Origin: Arthrobacter sp. SLBN-83
GTDB taxonomy: Bacteria > Actinomycetota > Actinomycetes > Actinomycetales > Micrococcaceae
Assembly: GCF_006715285.1 (NCBI RefSeq)
Contig: NZ_VFMX01000001.1
Span: 124,001-188,000, forward strand
Direction of reading: 5' to 3'
DNA length: 64,000 nucleotides
The translations under genes and the position numbers were made by a program. This document shows, one piece after another, positions 27,016-35,590 of the stretch. The notes beneath the pieces are model-generated. The model worked only from the letters and a program-made list of their open reading frames with translations. It ran no database searches and was not told the DNA's origin. Each line of letters starts with the position of its first letter. Position 1 is the stretch's first letter.

Positions 27016-27434
27016 CGGGTCTCCTCCAGGTGTTCGGGACCGAAGGCGTCGGGCAGCACCTGGTCCATGGTCTTGATGCCTTGAGTGGTCATGAGCTGCA
27101 TGTCCGGGGCACGGAATTCGTACAGCAGCTGGCGGCACCGGCCACAGGGCATAAGGACGTTTTCCTCCCCGTCAACGCAGTAGAACGCCCGCAGCAGGCC
27201 GCCGCCGGTCATCTGCAGGTTTCCCACCAGGGCGCACTCAGCGCAGAGGGTCAGCCCGTAGCTGGCGTTCTCCACGTTGCAGCCGCTGACGATCCGGCCG
27301 TCCCCGGTGAGCGCGGCAGCGCCTACCGGAAACCTTGAGTACGGGGCGTAGGCGTTCTTCATTGCCGCGACGGCGGCTGCCTCGAGCGCGGCCCAGTCCA
27401 CGCCTGATGCGTCATCCAGTTGTTCGTTATCCAT
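27012..27434 (-). CDS. cdd: Cytidine deaminase
   Basis: Deaminates cytidine and deoxycytidine to uridine forms. The 140-residue product is of the small tetrameric type. Zinc and catalytic residues are Cys64-Ala65-Glu66 (CAE) and Pro96-Cys97-x-x-Cys100 (PCGRC), with the NVENASYGLT nucleoside-binding segment. It lies between the importer permease gene (six bases) and deoA (overlap), consistent with processing of imported pyrimidine nucleosides. Confidence 0.95.
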   Translation of the reverse strand: MDNEQLDDASGVDWAALEAAAVAAMKNAYAPYSRFPVGAAALTGDGRIVSGCNVENASYGLTLCAECALVGNLQMTGGGLLRAFYCVDGEENVLMPCGRCRQLLYEFRAPDMQLMTTQGIKTMDQVLPDAFGPEHLEETR

Positions 27435-27440
27435 GGACGG

Positions 27441-28961
27441 TCATCCCTTGACGTACGGGATGCCGTCGGCCGCGGGTGGCCTGGAACGCCCAACCAGGCC
27501 GGCCACCGCGATGACAGTCAGGGCGTAGGGCAGCATGGCCATGAACTGGCTGGGCACGGGTGAACCGATGATGGTGATGATGCTTTGCAGGTTGTCGGCG
27601 AAGCCAAAAAGCAACGCGGCGAGGAACGCGCCAATGGGATTCCAGCGCCCGAAGATCATGGCGGCCAGGGCGATGTAGCCGCGCCCGCCGGACATGTCCT
27701 TGCTGAAGGCGTCCACCGACACCAAGGTGAAGAAGGAGCCGCCGATTCCGGCGATCGCACCGCCCATGAGGACGTTGATGAAGCGGGTCCGGTTGACGTT
27801 GATGCCCACGGTGTCTGCCGCTTGGGGGTGTTCGCCGACGGCGCGTACCCGCAGTCCCCACTTGGTGTGGAACAGCCCGACGTAGACCACGATCACCGCT
27901 ACGTACATGAGGTAGCCCACCAGGGACTGGCGGAACAGGATAGGCCCGATGACCGGGATGTCGGAAAGGAATGGGATGTCGATCGTTTGGAGCCGGCCCG
28001 GCTTGTTGAGGTGCTCGGGATCGGCCGTGAGCAGGGTGGAGAACAGGAAGCTGGTCAGCCCGCTGATCAGGACATTCAGCACCACGCCGACGATGATCTG
28101 GTTGACCAGGTACTTGATGCTCACCACAGCCAGGACCAAGGACACCAGAGCGCCGGCAACGGCCGCTGAGACCAGCCCCGCATAGACGTTGCCGGTAACG
28201 GTGGCCACGACGGCGGCGGAGAAGGCGCCGAGCAGGAGCTGGCCCTCGATGGCGATGTTGACGACGCCGGCCCGTTCGCACAGCACGCCGGACAGGGAAC
28301 CGAACACCAACGGCACGGCCAGGGTCACTGCACCGGCGAGGAGGCCGCCGAGGGAAATGGACGGCTCGGGGTCCCGGCCACCAGCGACGATCCAGATCAT
28401 GAACCCGGCAAGGAAGACCAAAGCGAAGATGGCCCCCACCCATGCCGGTGTCCGCCTGCGCTGCAGCGTCAGGAAGCAGGAGTAAGCAGCCAGGGCGAGC
28501 AGCACGATGGAGCAGATCCAGCCGAACGCCATCGAAGGCACGGTGATCTTTTCCACCCGGGCGACGCCCAGGATGGCCAAGCCCAGGACGACGACGGCGG
28601 CGATGGTGGTGGCAGGAATCCAGCGTTCCACTGCCGCGCCGGCGCGCCGCTGGCTGATCCAGCGGTAACCGACGTAGGCGGCGGCAGCCAGCGCCACGGC
28701 CAGGGTGATCCAGGCCGCTGCGGAGGAGGCGTTGGGGTCGCGTGCCTCGGCGATCTGGAATCCGGCCGATTTGGCGTTGGCCAGGAAGCCGAAGAGTACA
28801 GTGCCCAGGATGGCCAGCAGGCCCAGACCAATGCCTGCCTTCCAGCTGACCAGTTCCGTTGCGCTTACCTGTGCGCCCGTCCGTCCACGGCCGGAGGCGG
28901 GACCGGTTCCCTTTCCAGCGCCCGACTGCTTGCCGGCGGGAGATTGTGTGGTGGCGCTCAT
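27441..28961 (-). CDS. Nucleoside ABC transporter permease (second), with long N-terminal membrane extension
   Basis: BPD-transp-2 type permease of the BMP/NupQ group. The core occupies about residues 205-506: LSGVLCERAGVVNIAIEGQLLLG is the family signature and GLRVRAVGEHPQAADTVGINV the ATPase-coupling loop. Before it there are about 200 extra residues with roughly five membrane segments and a polar start, so the protein is 506 residues instead of about 310. The start overlaps the preceding permease stop by four bases. It should pair with the other permease to form the pore. Confidence 0.88.
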   Translation of the reverse strand: MSATTQSPAGKQSGAGKGTGPASGRGRTGAQVSATELVSWKAGIGLGLLAILGTVLFGFLANAKSAGFQIAEARDPNASSAAAWITLAVALAAAAYVGYRWISQRRAGAAVERWIPATTIAAVVVLGLAILGVARVEKITVPSMAFGWICSIVLLALAAYSCFLTLQRRRTPAWVGAIFALVFLAGFMIWIVAGGRDPEPSISLGGLLAGAVTLAVPLVFGSLSGVLCERAGVVNIAIEGQLLLGAFSAAVVATVTGNVYAGLVSAAVAGALVSLVLAVVSIKYLVNQIIVGVVLNVLISGLTSFLFSTLLTADPEHLNKPGRLQTIDIPFLSDIPVIGPILFRQSLVGYLMYVAVIVVYVGLFHTKWGLRVRAVGEHPQAADTVGINVNRTRFINVLMGGAIAGIGGSFFTLVSVDAFSKDMSGGRGYIALAAMIFGRWNPIGAFLAALLFGFADNLQSIITIIGSPVPSQFMAMLPYALTVIAVAGLVGRSRPPAADGIPYVKG

Positions 28962-30355
28962 GCTGCCGCTCCGCTCTTGACGCCGCCGGTACGCGAACCT
29001 GCGGTCCCACTCGTGGTGGTTTTCTTCTTACGGGGGTTGAGTCCGAATATCGCACGGACCAGCGGCGGTGCTGCAATGAACAGCACGATCAGGGACTGGA
29101 TGACGAGCACGATATCGATCGGCGTCTGTGTCTGGGCCTGCATGGCCACGCCGCCGGCGCGGAAGGCACCAAAGAGCAGCCCCGCGAAGAAGGTTCCCCA
29201 CGGCGTCGAACGTCCCAGCAGTGCCACGGTGATGGCATCAAAACCGATGGAAGCGGCGACGCCGCCGGAGAGGTACTTTTCCGTGCCGGATACCTGGGCC
29301 ACACCGGCAAGGCCTGCCAGCGCCCCTGCAATGGCCATCACCAGGATGGTGCTGCGCGCGACATTGATGCCCGCGGTACGGGCAGCATTCGGGTTCGCCC
29401 CGACGGCCCGGAATTCAAAACCGATCGTGGAACGGTTAAGCAGCCACCAAACGAAGACGGTGGCAAGGATCGCGGCCAGGAAACCGGCGTGCAGGCGAAA
29501 TTGCGGGCCCAGCAGTTCGGGAAACAACGCCGTGGAGTCAAGGAACGGGGAGATTGGATTGGTGGAACCCTTGCGCTGGAAGGCAGGGGTGGTGAGGAGG
29601 AACAAAAGGAGGAAGCTGGCAATGTAGTTGAGCATGATCGTCACGATCACCTCATGCGCTCCGGTGCGCGCCTTCAGCAAACCGACGACGCCGCCCCAGA
29701 CTGCGCCGCCGACGAGGCCGGCCAGGATGACGACCAGCAGGTGCAGGCCGACAGGAAGGTGCCAGGCGAAGCCGGCGTATGCGGCAAGGAGCGCACCGAA
29801 AATGATCTGCCCCTGTGCACCGATGTTGAACAGGCCGGCACGGAATGCCAGGGCTACGCCGAGCCCGGCGCAGATCAACGGGGTGGCAACGGTAAGGGTT
29901 TCGGTGATCGGGTAAAGTTGCGCGGCCAGGTCGGCGCCGGCCCAGTTGAAGATTGAGCCCTGCACCAGCGCGGTGTACGGACGAACGACTTCGGTCAGGA
30001 GGTCCCCGGGCCGTGCGAAGAAGTAGCCGGCCGCCGCGGCGACCTTGGGGTTGGTCACGGCCATCAGAAGTCCGCCGAGCACGATGGCCAGCAGTACGGA
30101 AAGCACGGACACCATCGCGTTGCCGGTGAAGATCTGGTGAAGCACGGGCCCGCCGCCCTCACGGTCCTGATCCCGGTTAGGCCGCTGCGTCGCAGCCGGA
30201 ACAGCGGACGGCGGCATCTGGCCGCCGGCGGTGTCAAGCACCACGTCCGAGGCCACGGCTTCGGACGGGGTGCCGCCGGGCACCTGAATGTCCGCGGGCT
30301 GTTCCGCGTTGTCCTGGCCGGGCGCCTGCGGCTCCGGCGTTATCTTTTCAGACAT
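28958..30355 (-). CDS. Nucleoside ABC transporter permease (first)
   Basis: BPD-transp-2 type permease related to NupP/YufP. It is 465 residues. A polar Pro/Ala/Gln-rich N-terminus of about 75 residues precedes about nine membrane segments. LGVALAFRAGLFNIGAQGQIIFG is the family signature and EFRAVGANPNAARTAGINV the coupling loop. The ATG at 30355 has AAGGAG seven bases upstream and overlaps the ATPase stop by eight bases. Confidence 0.9.
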   Translation of the reverse strand: MSEKITPEPQAPGQDNAEQPADIQVPGGTPSEAVASDVVLDTAGGQMPPSAVPAATQRPNRDQDREGGGPVLHQIFTGNAMVSVLSVLLAIVLGGLLMAVTNPKVAAAAGYFFARPGDLLTEVVRPYTALVQGSIFNWAGADLAAQLYPITETLTVATPLICAGLGVALAFRAGLFNIGAQGQIIFGALLAAYAGFAWHLPVGLHLLVVILAGLVGGAVWGGVVGLLKARTGAHEVIVTIMLNYIASFLLLFLLTTPAFQRKGSTNPISPFLDSTALFPELLGPQFRLHAGFLAAILATVFVWWLLNRSTIGFEFRAVGANPNAARTAGINVARSTILVMAIAGALAGLAGVAQVSGTEKYLSGGVAASIGFDAITVALLGRSTPWGTFFAGLLFGAFRAGGVAMQAQTQTPIDIVLVIQSLIVLFIAAPPLVRAIFGLNPRKKKTTTSGTAGSRTGGVKSGAAA

Positions 30356-31937
30356 GGGACTCTCCTTCATGGCGGGCCGGATCCGGTGCCGTCGTCGTGC
30401 CACTGTGGGCGTGGGCGGCGGCGCTGGCTTCGGCTTCTGCCGCCGGGACGCCTGCCATCATCAGGCCCAGCACATCCCGGGACGTTGTGGCCGGAACGAT
30501 CCCCACCAGGCGCCCGCGGTAAAGCACGGCGATGCGGTCGGCCAATTGCATCACTTCGTCCAGTTCGGTGGAGACGATCATGACCGGCGTCCCGTGGTCC
30601 CGTTCAGCGATGACACGCTTGTGCACGAACTCGATCGATCCGACGTCGAGCCCCCGGGTGGGCTGCGAGGCGATAAAAAGGCGCAGCGGACGCGAGAGCT
30701 CGCGGGCCAGGACGACCTTCTGCTGGTTGCCGCCGGACAGGGTGCCCACTGCGGCCGACACCGACGGGGTGCGGACGTCGAATTCCTCGACCTTCTTGGC
30801 AGCGTTCTCCGCAATCACGCCGGGTTTCATGCCGACGCCACGTGCGAAGGGCGCCTTGTCGTAGAGGTCCAGGATCATGTTTTCGGAGATGGTGAACGTG
30901 CCGACGAGCCCGTCCAGGGTGCGGTCCTCGGGGACGAAGCCCACGCCCGCACCGAGTACCTGCTTCACGCTCCTGCCCAGCAATTCCTCGCCGTCGAGGG
31001 TGATGGATCCGGTCACGTGCGGCTGCACGCCCAGAATCGCCTCGGTCAATTCCGTCTGGCCGTTGCCCTGGACACCCGCCACAGCGAGCACTTCACCTTT
31101 GGCGATGTCGAACGACAAGTTATCCACGACATGCTGGCCGTTGTGGTCCGTCACGGTCAGGTTGCGGACCTTGAAAGTCACCTCGCCGGTTTTGGCCGGT
31201 GCCTTGGCCAGGGTCAGGCTGACAGTCCGGCCCACCATGGCGGAGGCCAACTCGGTGGGAGAGGCGGTGGGGTCGGCCTGGCCCACCACCTTGCCGCGGC
31301 GGATGACCGTGATGGTGTCCGAGATGGCTTTGACTTCGCGCAGCTTGTGCGAGATGAAGACGATTGATTTACCGTCCCGTTTCAGCTGTCGGATGATATC
31401 GAGGAGTTCATCGGTCTCCTGCGGCGTCAAAACCGCGGTGGGTTCATCAAGAATGAGCACTTCGGCATCACGTACCAGGGCCTTGATGATCTCGACACGC
31501 TGCTGGACGCCGACGGGCAGGTCCTCCACCATAGCGTCGGGATCGACGTCGAACCCGTACTGGTCCGAGATCCGGCGGATCTTCTCGCGCGTGGCTTCCA
31601 GGTTGAGCAGGCCGGCAGCTTTGGTGGTCTCATTGCCCAGCGCTACGTTCTCGGCCACGGAGAAGACCGGGATCAGCATGAAGTGCTGGTGCACCATGCC
31701 GATGCCGGCGGCCATCGCCTCACCGGGGTCCTTGAAAACGACAGGCTTGCCGTCGACCAGGATCTCGCCCTCGGTGGGGTCGTAGAGGCCGTAGAGCACG
31801 TTCATCAGGGTGGATTTCCCCGCGCCGTTTTCTCCCAGGAGGCAGTGCACCTGTCCCGGTTCGACCACCAAATCGATGTGATCATTGGCTACCAGGGACC
31901 CGAATCGCTTCGTAATCCCCTTCAGTTCGAGTTTCAA
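30348..31937 (-). CDS. Nucleoside ABC transporter ATPase with two ABC domains
   Basis: A 529-residue tandem ATPase of the sugar/BMP type (RbsA-like; NupO-like). Domain 1: Walker A GENGAGKSTLMN, LPVGVQQRVEIIKAL signature region, Walker B VLILDEPTAVL. Domain 2 has the degenerate VAGVQGNGQTELTE in place of Walker A, TLSGGNQQKVVLARELSR and FIASQPTRGLDVGS in place of Walker B. Asymmetry of this kind is usual in the family, where domain 2 does not always hydrolyse ATP well. It starts with TTG. Confidence 0.92.
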   Translation of the reverse strand: MKLELKGITKRFGSLVANDHIDLVVEPGQVHCLLGENGAGKSTLMNVLYGLYDPTEGEILVDGKPVVFKDPGEAMAAGIGMVHQHFMLIPVFSVAENVALGNETTKAAGLLNLEATREKIRRISDQYGFDVDPDAMVEDLPVGVQQRVEIIKALVRDAEVLILDEPTAVLTPQETDELLDIIRQLKRDGKSIVFISHKLREVKAISDTITVIRRGKVVGQADPTASPTELASAMVGRTVSLTLAKAPAKTGEVTFKVRNLTVTDHNGQHVVDNLSFDIAKGEVLAVAGVQGNGQTELTEAILGVQPHVTGSITLDGEELLGRSVKQVLGAGVGFVPEDRTLDGLVGTFTISENMILDLYDKAPFARGVGMKPGVIAENAAKKVEEFDVRTPSVSAAVGTLSGGNQQKVVLARELSRPLRLFIASQPTRGLDVGSIEFVHKRVIAERDHGTPVMIVSTELDEVMQLADRIAVLYRGRLVGIVPATTSRDVLGLMMAGVPAAEAEASAAAHAHSGTTTAPDPARHEGESHV

Positions 31938-32101
31938 ACCCCAACCAATCTGTGTGTTATGGATCTGCTTCGCCGTATTGTCGGCGGCAAGGCAGCGGGT
32001 ATTCCCAGCCTAGTGTTGCGGATGGTTCCTGGGCAGGGCAGACAGCTGGCAATACAGGCTGCGCACAAGTCCGCTGCCGACTGGAGTTGCCAGCAAAACA
32101 A

Positions 32102-32147
32102 GGCGCGCTGCCCTTCGGCCGGGGTGACGGCGGAAGGGCAGCGCGCC
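32102..32147 (-). terminator. Terminator after the BMP lipoprotein gene
   Basis: A perfect 15-bp stem (32102-32116 with 32133-32147) followed by TTGTTTTG on the minus strand. It separates the binding-protein gene from the ATPase and permeases and probably sets higher expression of the former. Confidence 0.85.
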
Positions 32148-32161
32148 CCGCGGTTCAATGC

Positions 32162-33274
32162 TTACTTGGCCGGGCTGGACTTCGATTCGACCTTGACGGC
32201 GCCGGAGATGATGTCCTGCTTGAGCTTGTCCAGGTCGGTCTTCAGGTCTGCCGGCACAGCGGAATCGAGATCGTGGAACGGGGCCAGTGCCACGCCGCCG
32301 TTTGCGAGGGTGCCGATATAGGGTGCAGCGTCGAACTTGCCGTCCTTGTCGTCCTTGATGACCGACTCCACAGCTGCAGACATGGTCTTCTGCACGGAGG
32401 TGAGGATCACGGACTTGTAATCCGGGGCCGTCAGGTAGCCGTCCGAGTCAACCCAGATGAGCTTGGCGTCCTTGCCCTTGGACTTGGCGTCAACAATTGC
32501 GCTGCCCGCGCCACCACCGACGGGGCCAGCCACGGGCAGGACAATGTCAGCACCCTGGTCAAGGAAGCCCTGGGTCAGGACCTTGCCCTTATCGACCTGC
32601 TTGAAGTCGCCTACGAAGGTGCCGTCCTGCTTGTCCTTGTCCCAGCCAATGAGCTGGACGTTCTTGCCCTTCTTCTGGTTGTAGTACTTGACGCCATCGG
32701 CAAAGCCGTCCATGAAGATTGTGACCGTAGGAATGTTGATGCCGCCGAACGTGGCAACCTTGCCGGTCTTGGAAGTGCCTGCGGCCAGATAGCCGGCCAG
32801 GAACGCAGCCTGCGCCGTGTCGTACACAATCGGCTTGACGTTCTTCGGGAACGTGGGGTCGTTGTAGTCGATGATGGCGAAGTGGCTGTTCGGGTTGGCC
32901 GTGGCGATGGACTTTGTGGCATCGCCGAGCAGGAAGCCGACGGTGACCGTGAGCTTGCAGCCTTGCTGGACCATTGAGCGGAGGTTGGGGTCGTAGTCCG
33001 TGTCAGCCTTGGACTGGACGTGCTTCTCCTGGATGCCGAGGTCCTTTACGGCGCTCTGCAGGCCCTCATAGCCGGACTGGTTGAACGACTTGTCGTCGAA
33101 TCCCCCGGAGTCGGACACCATGCATGCGGTGTAATCCGACGCCCCGGCTGAACCCGAGGCCCCGGGCGAGGACGGGGCGGCGCCGCAGCCGGTGAGCAGC
33201 AGGGCGGACGCACCGAGGGTGGCCACGCCGGCCATTGAACCGCGCTTGAAGCCGGCACGGAGTGATTTCTTCAA
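32162..33274 (-). CDS. BMP family nucleoside-binding lipoprotein
   Basis: Extracytoplasmic receptor of the purine/pyrimidine nucleoside importer, 370 residues. It has a basic N-terminus and lipobox LLTGC (Cys30), then a Ser/Gly/Ala linker and the Bmp/Med fold: ACMVSDSGGFDDKSFNQSG at its start (nucleoside-site Asp/Phe region), FLAGYLAAGTSKTGKVATFGGI and VLPVAGPVGGGAG. It begins with TTG behind a strong GGAGGAAAA. The neighbouring deoA, cdd and add support a nucleoside ligand. Confidence 0.9.
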   Translation of the reverse strand: MKKSLRAGFKRGSMAGVATLGASALLLTGCGAAPSSPGASGSAGASDYTACMVSDSGGFDDKSFNQSGYEGLQSAVKDLGIQEKHVQSKADTDYDPNLRSMVQQGCKLTVTVGFLLGDATKSIATANPNSHFAIIDYNDPTFPKNVKPIVYDTAQAAFLAGYLAAGTSKTGKVATFGGINIPTVTIFMDGFADGVKYYNQKKGKNVQLIGWDKDKQDGTFVGDFKQVDKGKVLTQGFLDQGADIVLPVAGPVGGGAGSAIVDAKSKGKDAKLIWVDSDGYLTAPDYKSVILTSVQKTMSAAVESVIKDDKDGKFDAAPYIGTLANGGVALAPFHDLDSAVPADLKTDLDKLKQDIISGAVKVESKSSPAK

Positions 33275-33470
33275 TTTTCCTCCAGGGATGATGCGAGTGG
33301 CGCTACGGGCTGGAATTCAATGAGTGTCCATTTCGGCGCTGAAATTCTGTTTTCACTGAAGGCACGCAGCACTGCGCCGGAGCGCACTGATGGCACTTAC
33401 TTTAGTGGCCTGCGCCACGTCCCCATAGCACGCCGGGAGCCCATCCGGAGGATTGTTTACAAGTTGTTAC

Positions 33471-33514
33471 CAAGCAGTAGGGGCACCGCAAAAGCGCGGT
33501 GCCCCTACTGCTTG
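33471..33514 (-). terminator. Terminator of the peroxide-resistance operon
   Basis: A perfect 19-bp stem (33471-33489 with 33496-33514) with a six-base loop, 17 bases after the oxidoreductase stop. It is the longest perfect terminator stem in the window. Confidence 0.85.
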
Positions 33515-33530
33515 CGGGTGGGTACGGCGG

Positions 33531-34547
33531 CTACAGCCGGACGAGCATCTTCCCGGTGTTTGCGCCATCCAGGAGGTCCATGAAGGCCTGCGGCGCGTTC
33601 TCGAGCCCGTCAACGATTGTCTCGTCGTAGCGCACGGTCCCGTCGGCCAGCCAGCCGGCCATCTTCTCCGCGAACTCTGCCGCGTGCTGCCGCTGGCCGC
33701 CCACCAGGAAGCCGCGCAGGGTGAGCTGCTTGCCGATCGCCTGCATCAGGTTGTGCGGTGCCGGTGTGGGCTCGGTGGAGTTGTACTGTGCGATGGCGCC
33801 GCACATGGCAACGCGGCCGCCCACGTTGAGGACCGCCAGGGCAGCCTCCAGGTGCTCACCGCCAACGTTGTCGAAGTAGACATCGATTCCGGCCGGGCCC
33901 GCTGCCTTCTCCAACTGCTCCACGACAGGACCGTCGTGGTAGTCGAACGCGGCGTCGAAGCCGAGTTCCAGGAGGCGCGCCACCTTGGCAGGTGAGCCTG
34001 CGGAGCCGATGACCCGCGAGGCGCCCATGGCCTTGGCGATCTGGCCCACCAGGGAGCCCACCGCGCCGGCGGCACCCGAGACGAAGACGGCGTCCCCGGG
34101 CTTGAACTCCGCAACTTTGAGCAGGCCGGTGTATGCAGTGAGCCCGGTCATGCCCAGGGCGCCGAGGAAGGCCGACGCCGGCGCCAAGTCCGTGCGTGCC
34201 GGGGTGGCAGCGCTGCCGTCCACCACGGCGTATTCGCGCCAGCCAAGGGAATGGACGACGACGTCGCCCTCCTTGTGTGCCGACGAACGGGACGCGACCA
34301 CCTCACCCACGGCGCCGCCGTCGAGCGCTTTGCCCACGGCGAAAGGGGCGGAGTAGGACTTGACGTCGTTCATCCGGCCGCGCATGTAGGGGTCCACCGA
34401 CATGAAGAGGTTGCGCACCAGGATCTGGCCGTCTTCAAGCGCGGGCAGCGGTGATTCCGCCAGTTCGAAGTTGTCGCTGGCCGGGCGCCCCACGGGACGG
34501 GAGGCGAGCCTGATTTCACGGGTGGTGGTTGCCAGGGCTGTGCTCAT
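33531..34547 (-). CDS. NADP-dependent zinc-free MDR oxidoreductase (CurA/PTGR-like)
   Basis: Medium-chain reductase of the NADPH-dependent alkenal/one reductase group. It is 338 residues. Diagnostic features are RNLFMSVDPYMRGRMND near residue 45, LGMTGLTAYTGLLKV, the nucleotide loop VSGAAGAVGSLVGQIAK and IDVYFDNVGGEHLEAAL. No zinc-binding cysteines are present. Members reduce the C=C bond of reactive aldehydes and ketones. Its ATG overlaps the ohr stop by four bases, linking it to peroxide detoxification and suggesting it removes lipid-peroxide breakdown products. Confidence 0.88.
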   Translation of the reverse strand: MSTALATTTREIRLASRPVGRPASDNFELAESPLPALEDGQILVRNLFMSVDPYMRGRMNDVKSYSAPFAVGKALDGGAVGEVVASRSSAHKEGDVVVHSLGWREYAVVDGSAATPARTDLAPASAFLGALGMTGLTAYTGLLKVAEFKPGDAVFVSGAAGAVGSLVGQIAKAMGASRVIGSAGSPAKVARLLELGFDAAFDYHDGPVVEQLEKAAGPAGIDVYFDNVGGEHLEAALAVLNVGGRVAMCGAIAQYNSTEPTPAPHNLMQAIGKQLTLRGFLVGGQRQHAAEFAEKMAGWLADGTVRYDETIVDGLENAPQAFMDLLDGANTGKMLVRL

Positions 34548-34975
34548 GCTGCGTACTCCAGGATCTTGAGGTCGACGTTGATGTTGCCGCGGGTGGCGTT
34601 CGAATAGGGGCAGACCTGGTGGGCCTTGGCCACCAGGTCCTCTGCGGTGGCGAGGTCCAAAGCAGGGAGGGCAATTTCAAGCTCGGCGGCCAGTCCGAAG
34701 CCTGCGCCGCCGTCCAGTTGCCCCAGGTGGATCTTTGCTGCCACTGCCGAGTCGGTCAGGTCCGCGCCTGCCTTGCGGCCCACCAGGCGAAGGGCTGAGT
34801 GGAAGCAGGCGGCGTATCCGGCGGCGAAGAGCTGTTCCGGGTTGGTGCCCTGGCCGTTGCCGCCCAGTTCGACGGGGCTGGCCAGGTCCACTGCCAGCCT
34901 GCCGTCGTTGCTGCGCGCGGTACCGTCGCGCCCTTCGCCGGAGGCAAGCGCCTCGGCGGTGTAGAGAGTCTTCAC
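34544..34975 (-). CDS. ohr: Organic hydroperoxide resistance protein Ohr
   Basis: Thiol peroxidase of the Ohr/OsmC family that reduces organic and lipid hydroperoxides. It is 143 residues. The catalytic cysteine pair is Cys57 (YAACFHSAL) and Cys122 (QVCPYSNATRG), with the conserved Arg16 (GRDG) and Glu47 (GTNPEQLF) that position the peroxidatic thiol. It is preceded by ohrR (44 bases) and overlaps the reductase gene. Confidence 0.95.
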   Translation of the reverse strand: MKTLYTAEALASGEGRDGTARSNDGRLAVDLASPVELGGNGQGTNPEQLFAAGYAACFHSALRLVGRKAGADLTDSAVAAKIHLGQLDGGAGFGLAAELEIALPALDLATAEDLVAKAHQVCPYSNATRGNINVDLKILEYAA

Positions 34976-35019
34976 GAAAGATGTCCGTCCTGTTGGTGGG
35001 ATGGTGCAGGGTTCAGCAC

Positions 35020-35454
35020 TCAGAGCGATTGATGCAGTGCGGCCGTGAGCTTGCCCAGGGTGGCCCGCAGTTGTTCGAGTTCGTCCAGGGAAAGCCCGGC
35101 GGCGTCTGCCAGCCGTTGCGGGATGGCACTGGCCGGCCCGCTCAGGCTTCGCCCCGCAGGAGTCAAGTGGATGGCGACACGGCGCTCATCCTCCCCGGAC
35201 CGCCGGCGCTCCACGAGCCCGAGTGCTTCCAGGCGCTTCAGGAGCGGGGACAGGGTGCCTGAGTCCAGTCCAAGTTCCCCGCCGAGTTCCTTCACGCCCC
35301 GCGGTTCGCTTTCCCACAGCACCAGCATCACCAGGTACTGCGGGTAGGTAAGTCCCAGTTCGTCGAGGACCGGCCGGTAGACCGCGGTGGCGGCCCGGGA
35401 GGCTGAGTACAACGCAAAACAAACTTGCCGGTCCAGGCGGGGCGCTTCGGTCAT
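35020..35454 (-). CDS. ohrR: Organic peroxide sensor OhrR (MarR family)
   Basis: A 144-residue winged-helix repressor. The sensor cysteine is Cys12 in LDRQVCFALYSASR, the conserved OhrR motif; it is the only cysteine, so this is a one-Cys type. The DNA-binding helix region is LGLDSGTLSPLLKRLEALG and the wing RRRSGEDERRVAIHL. It heads the ohrR-ohr-reductase operon and should repress it until the cysteine is oxidised. The ATG is six bases after TACCGT, consistent with a leaderless or near-leaderless transcript. Confidence 0.94.
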   Translation of the reverse strand: MTEAPRLDRQVCFALYSASRAATAVYRPVLDELGLTYPQYLVMLVLWESEPRGVKELGGELGLDSGTLSPLLKRLEALGLVERRRSGEDERRVAIHLTPAGRSLSGPASAIPQRLADAAGLSLDELEQLRATLGKLTAALHQSL

Positions 35455-35460
35455 ACCTCA

Positions 35461-35489
35461 ACGGTAGCGCACAACTAAGTTGTGTACAA
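35461..35489 (-). promoter_or_regulatory. Promoter of the ohrR operon
   Basis: -10 TACCGT at 35461-35466 and -35 TTGTAC at 35484-35489 on the minus strand, with a 17-base spacer. The -35 lies inside the OhrR operator. Confidence 0.6.
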
Positions 35490-35493
35490 CTTA
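35470..35493 (-). promoter_or_regulatory. Double OhrR operator
   Basis: Two overlapping palindromes: CACAACT-A-AGTTGTG (35470-35484, perfect) and TAAGTTGT-GT-ACAACTTA (35476-35493, perfect). Both resemble the TACAATT-AATTGTA type site bound by OhrR. Their overlap with the -35 box explains repression. Confidence 0.75.
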
Positions 35494-35520
35494 TCTGCGA
35501 GTGAGGCACCCGGGCTTGAA

Positions 35521-35546
35521 CCGCCGTCGTGCTGTCCCGACGGCGG
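35521..35546 (-). terminator. GC-rich hairpin downstream of the M20 gene
   Basis: A nine-bp perfect stem (CCGCCGTCG at 35521-35529 with its complement at 35538-35546) lies 43 bases after the amidohydrolase stop. Confidence 0.5.
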
Positions 35547-35569
35547 GCCGCGCCTTCTGGTGAAGGGCC

Positions 35570-35590
35570 AGCCCCAGAGGTGGTGGGGCT
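35570..35590 (-). terminator. Hairpin overlapping the M20 stop codon
   Basis: AGCCCCA with TGGGGCT (seven-bp stem) overlaps the stop codon of the amidohydrolase gene and is followed by GCCCTTC. It probably acts together with the hairpin at 35521-35546. Confidence 0.4.

Noticed and set aside
33275-33470. Possible small gene between the BMP lipoprotein and the oxidoreductase operon
   Set aside because: The plus-strand frame here has no ribosome site and runs into the terminator and the opposite gene; the region is best read as promoter sequence.
35455-35493. Toxin-antitoxin or phage operator reading of the ohrR palindromes
   Set aside because: The adjacent gene is a clear OhrR and the site fits its known operator style.
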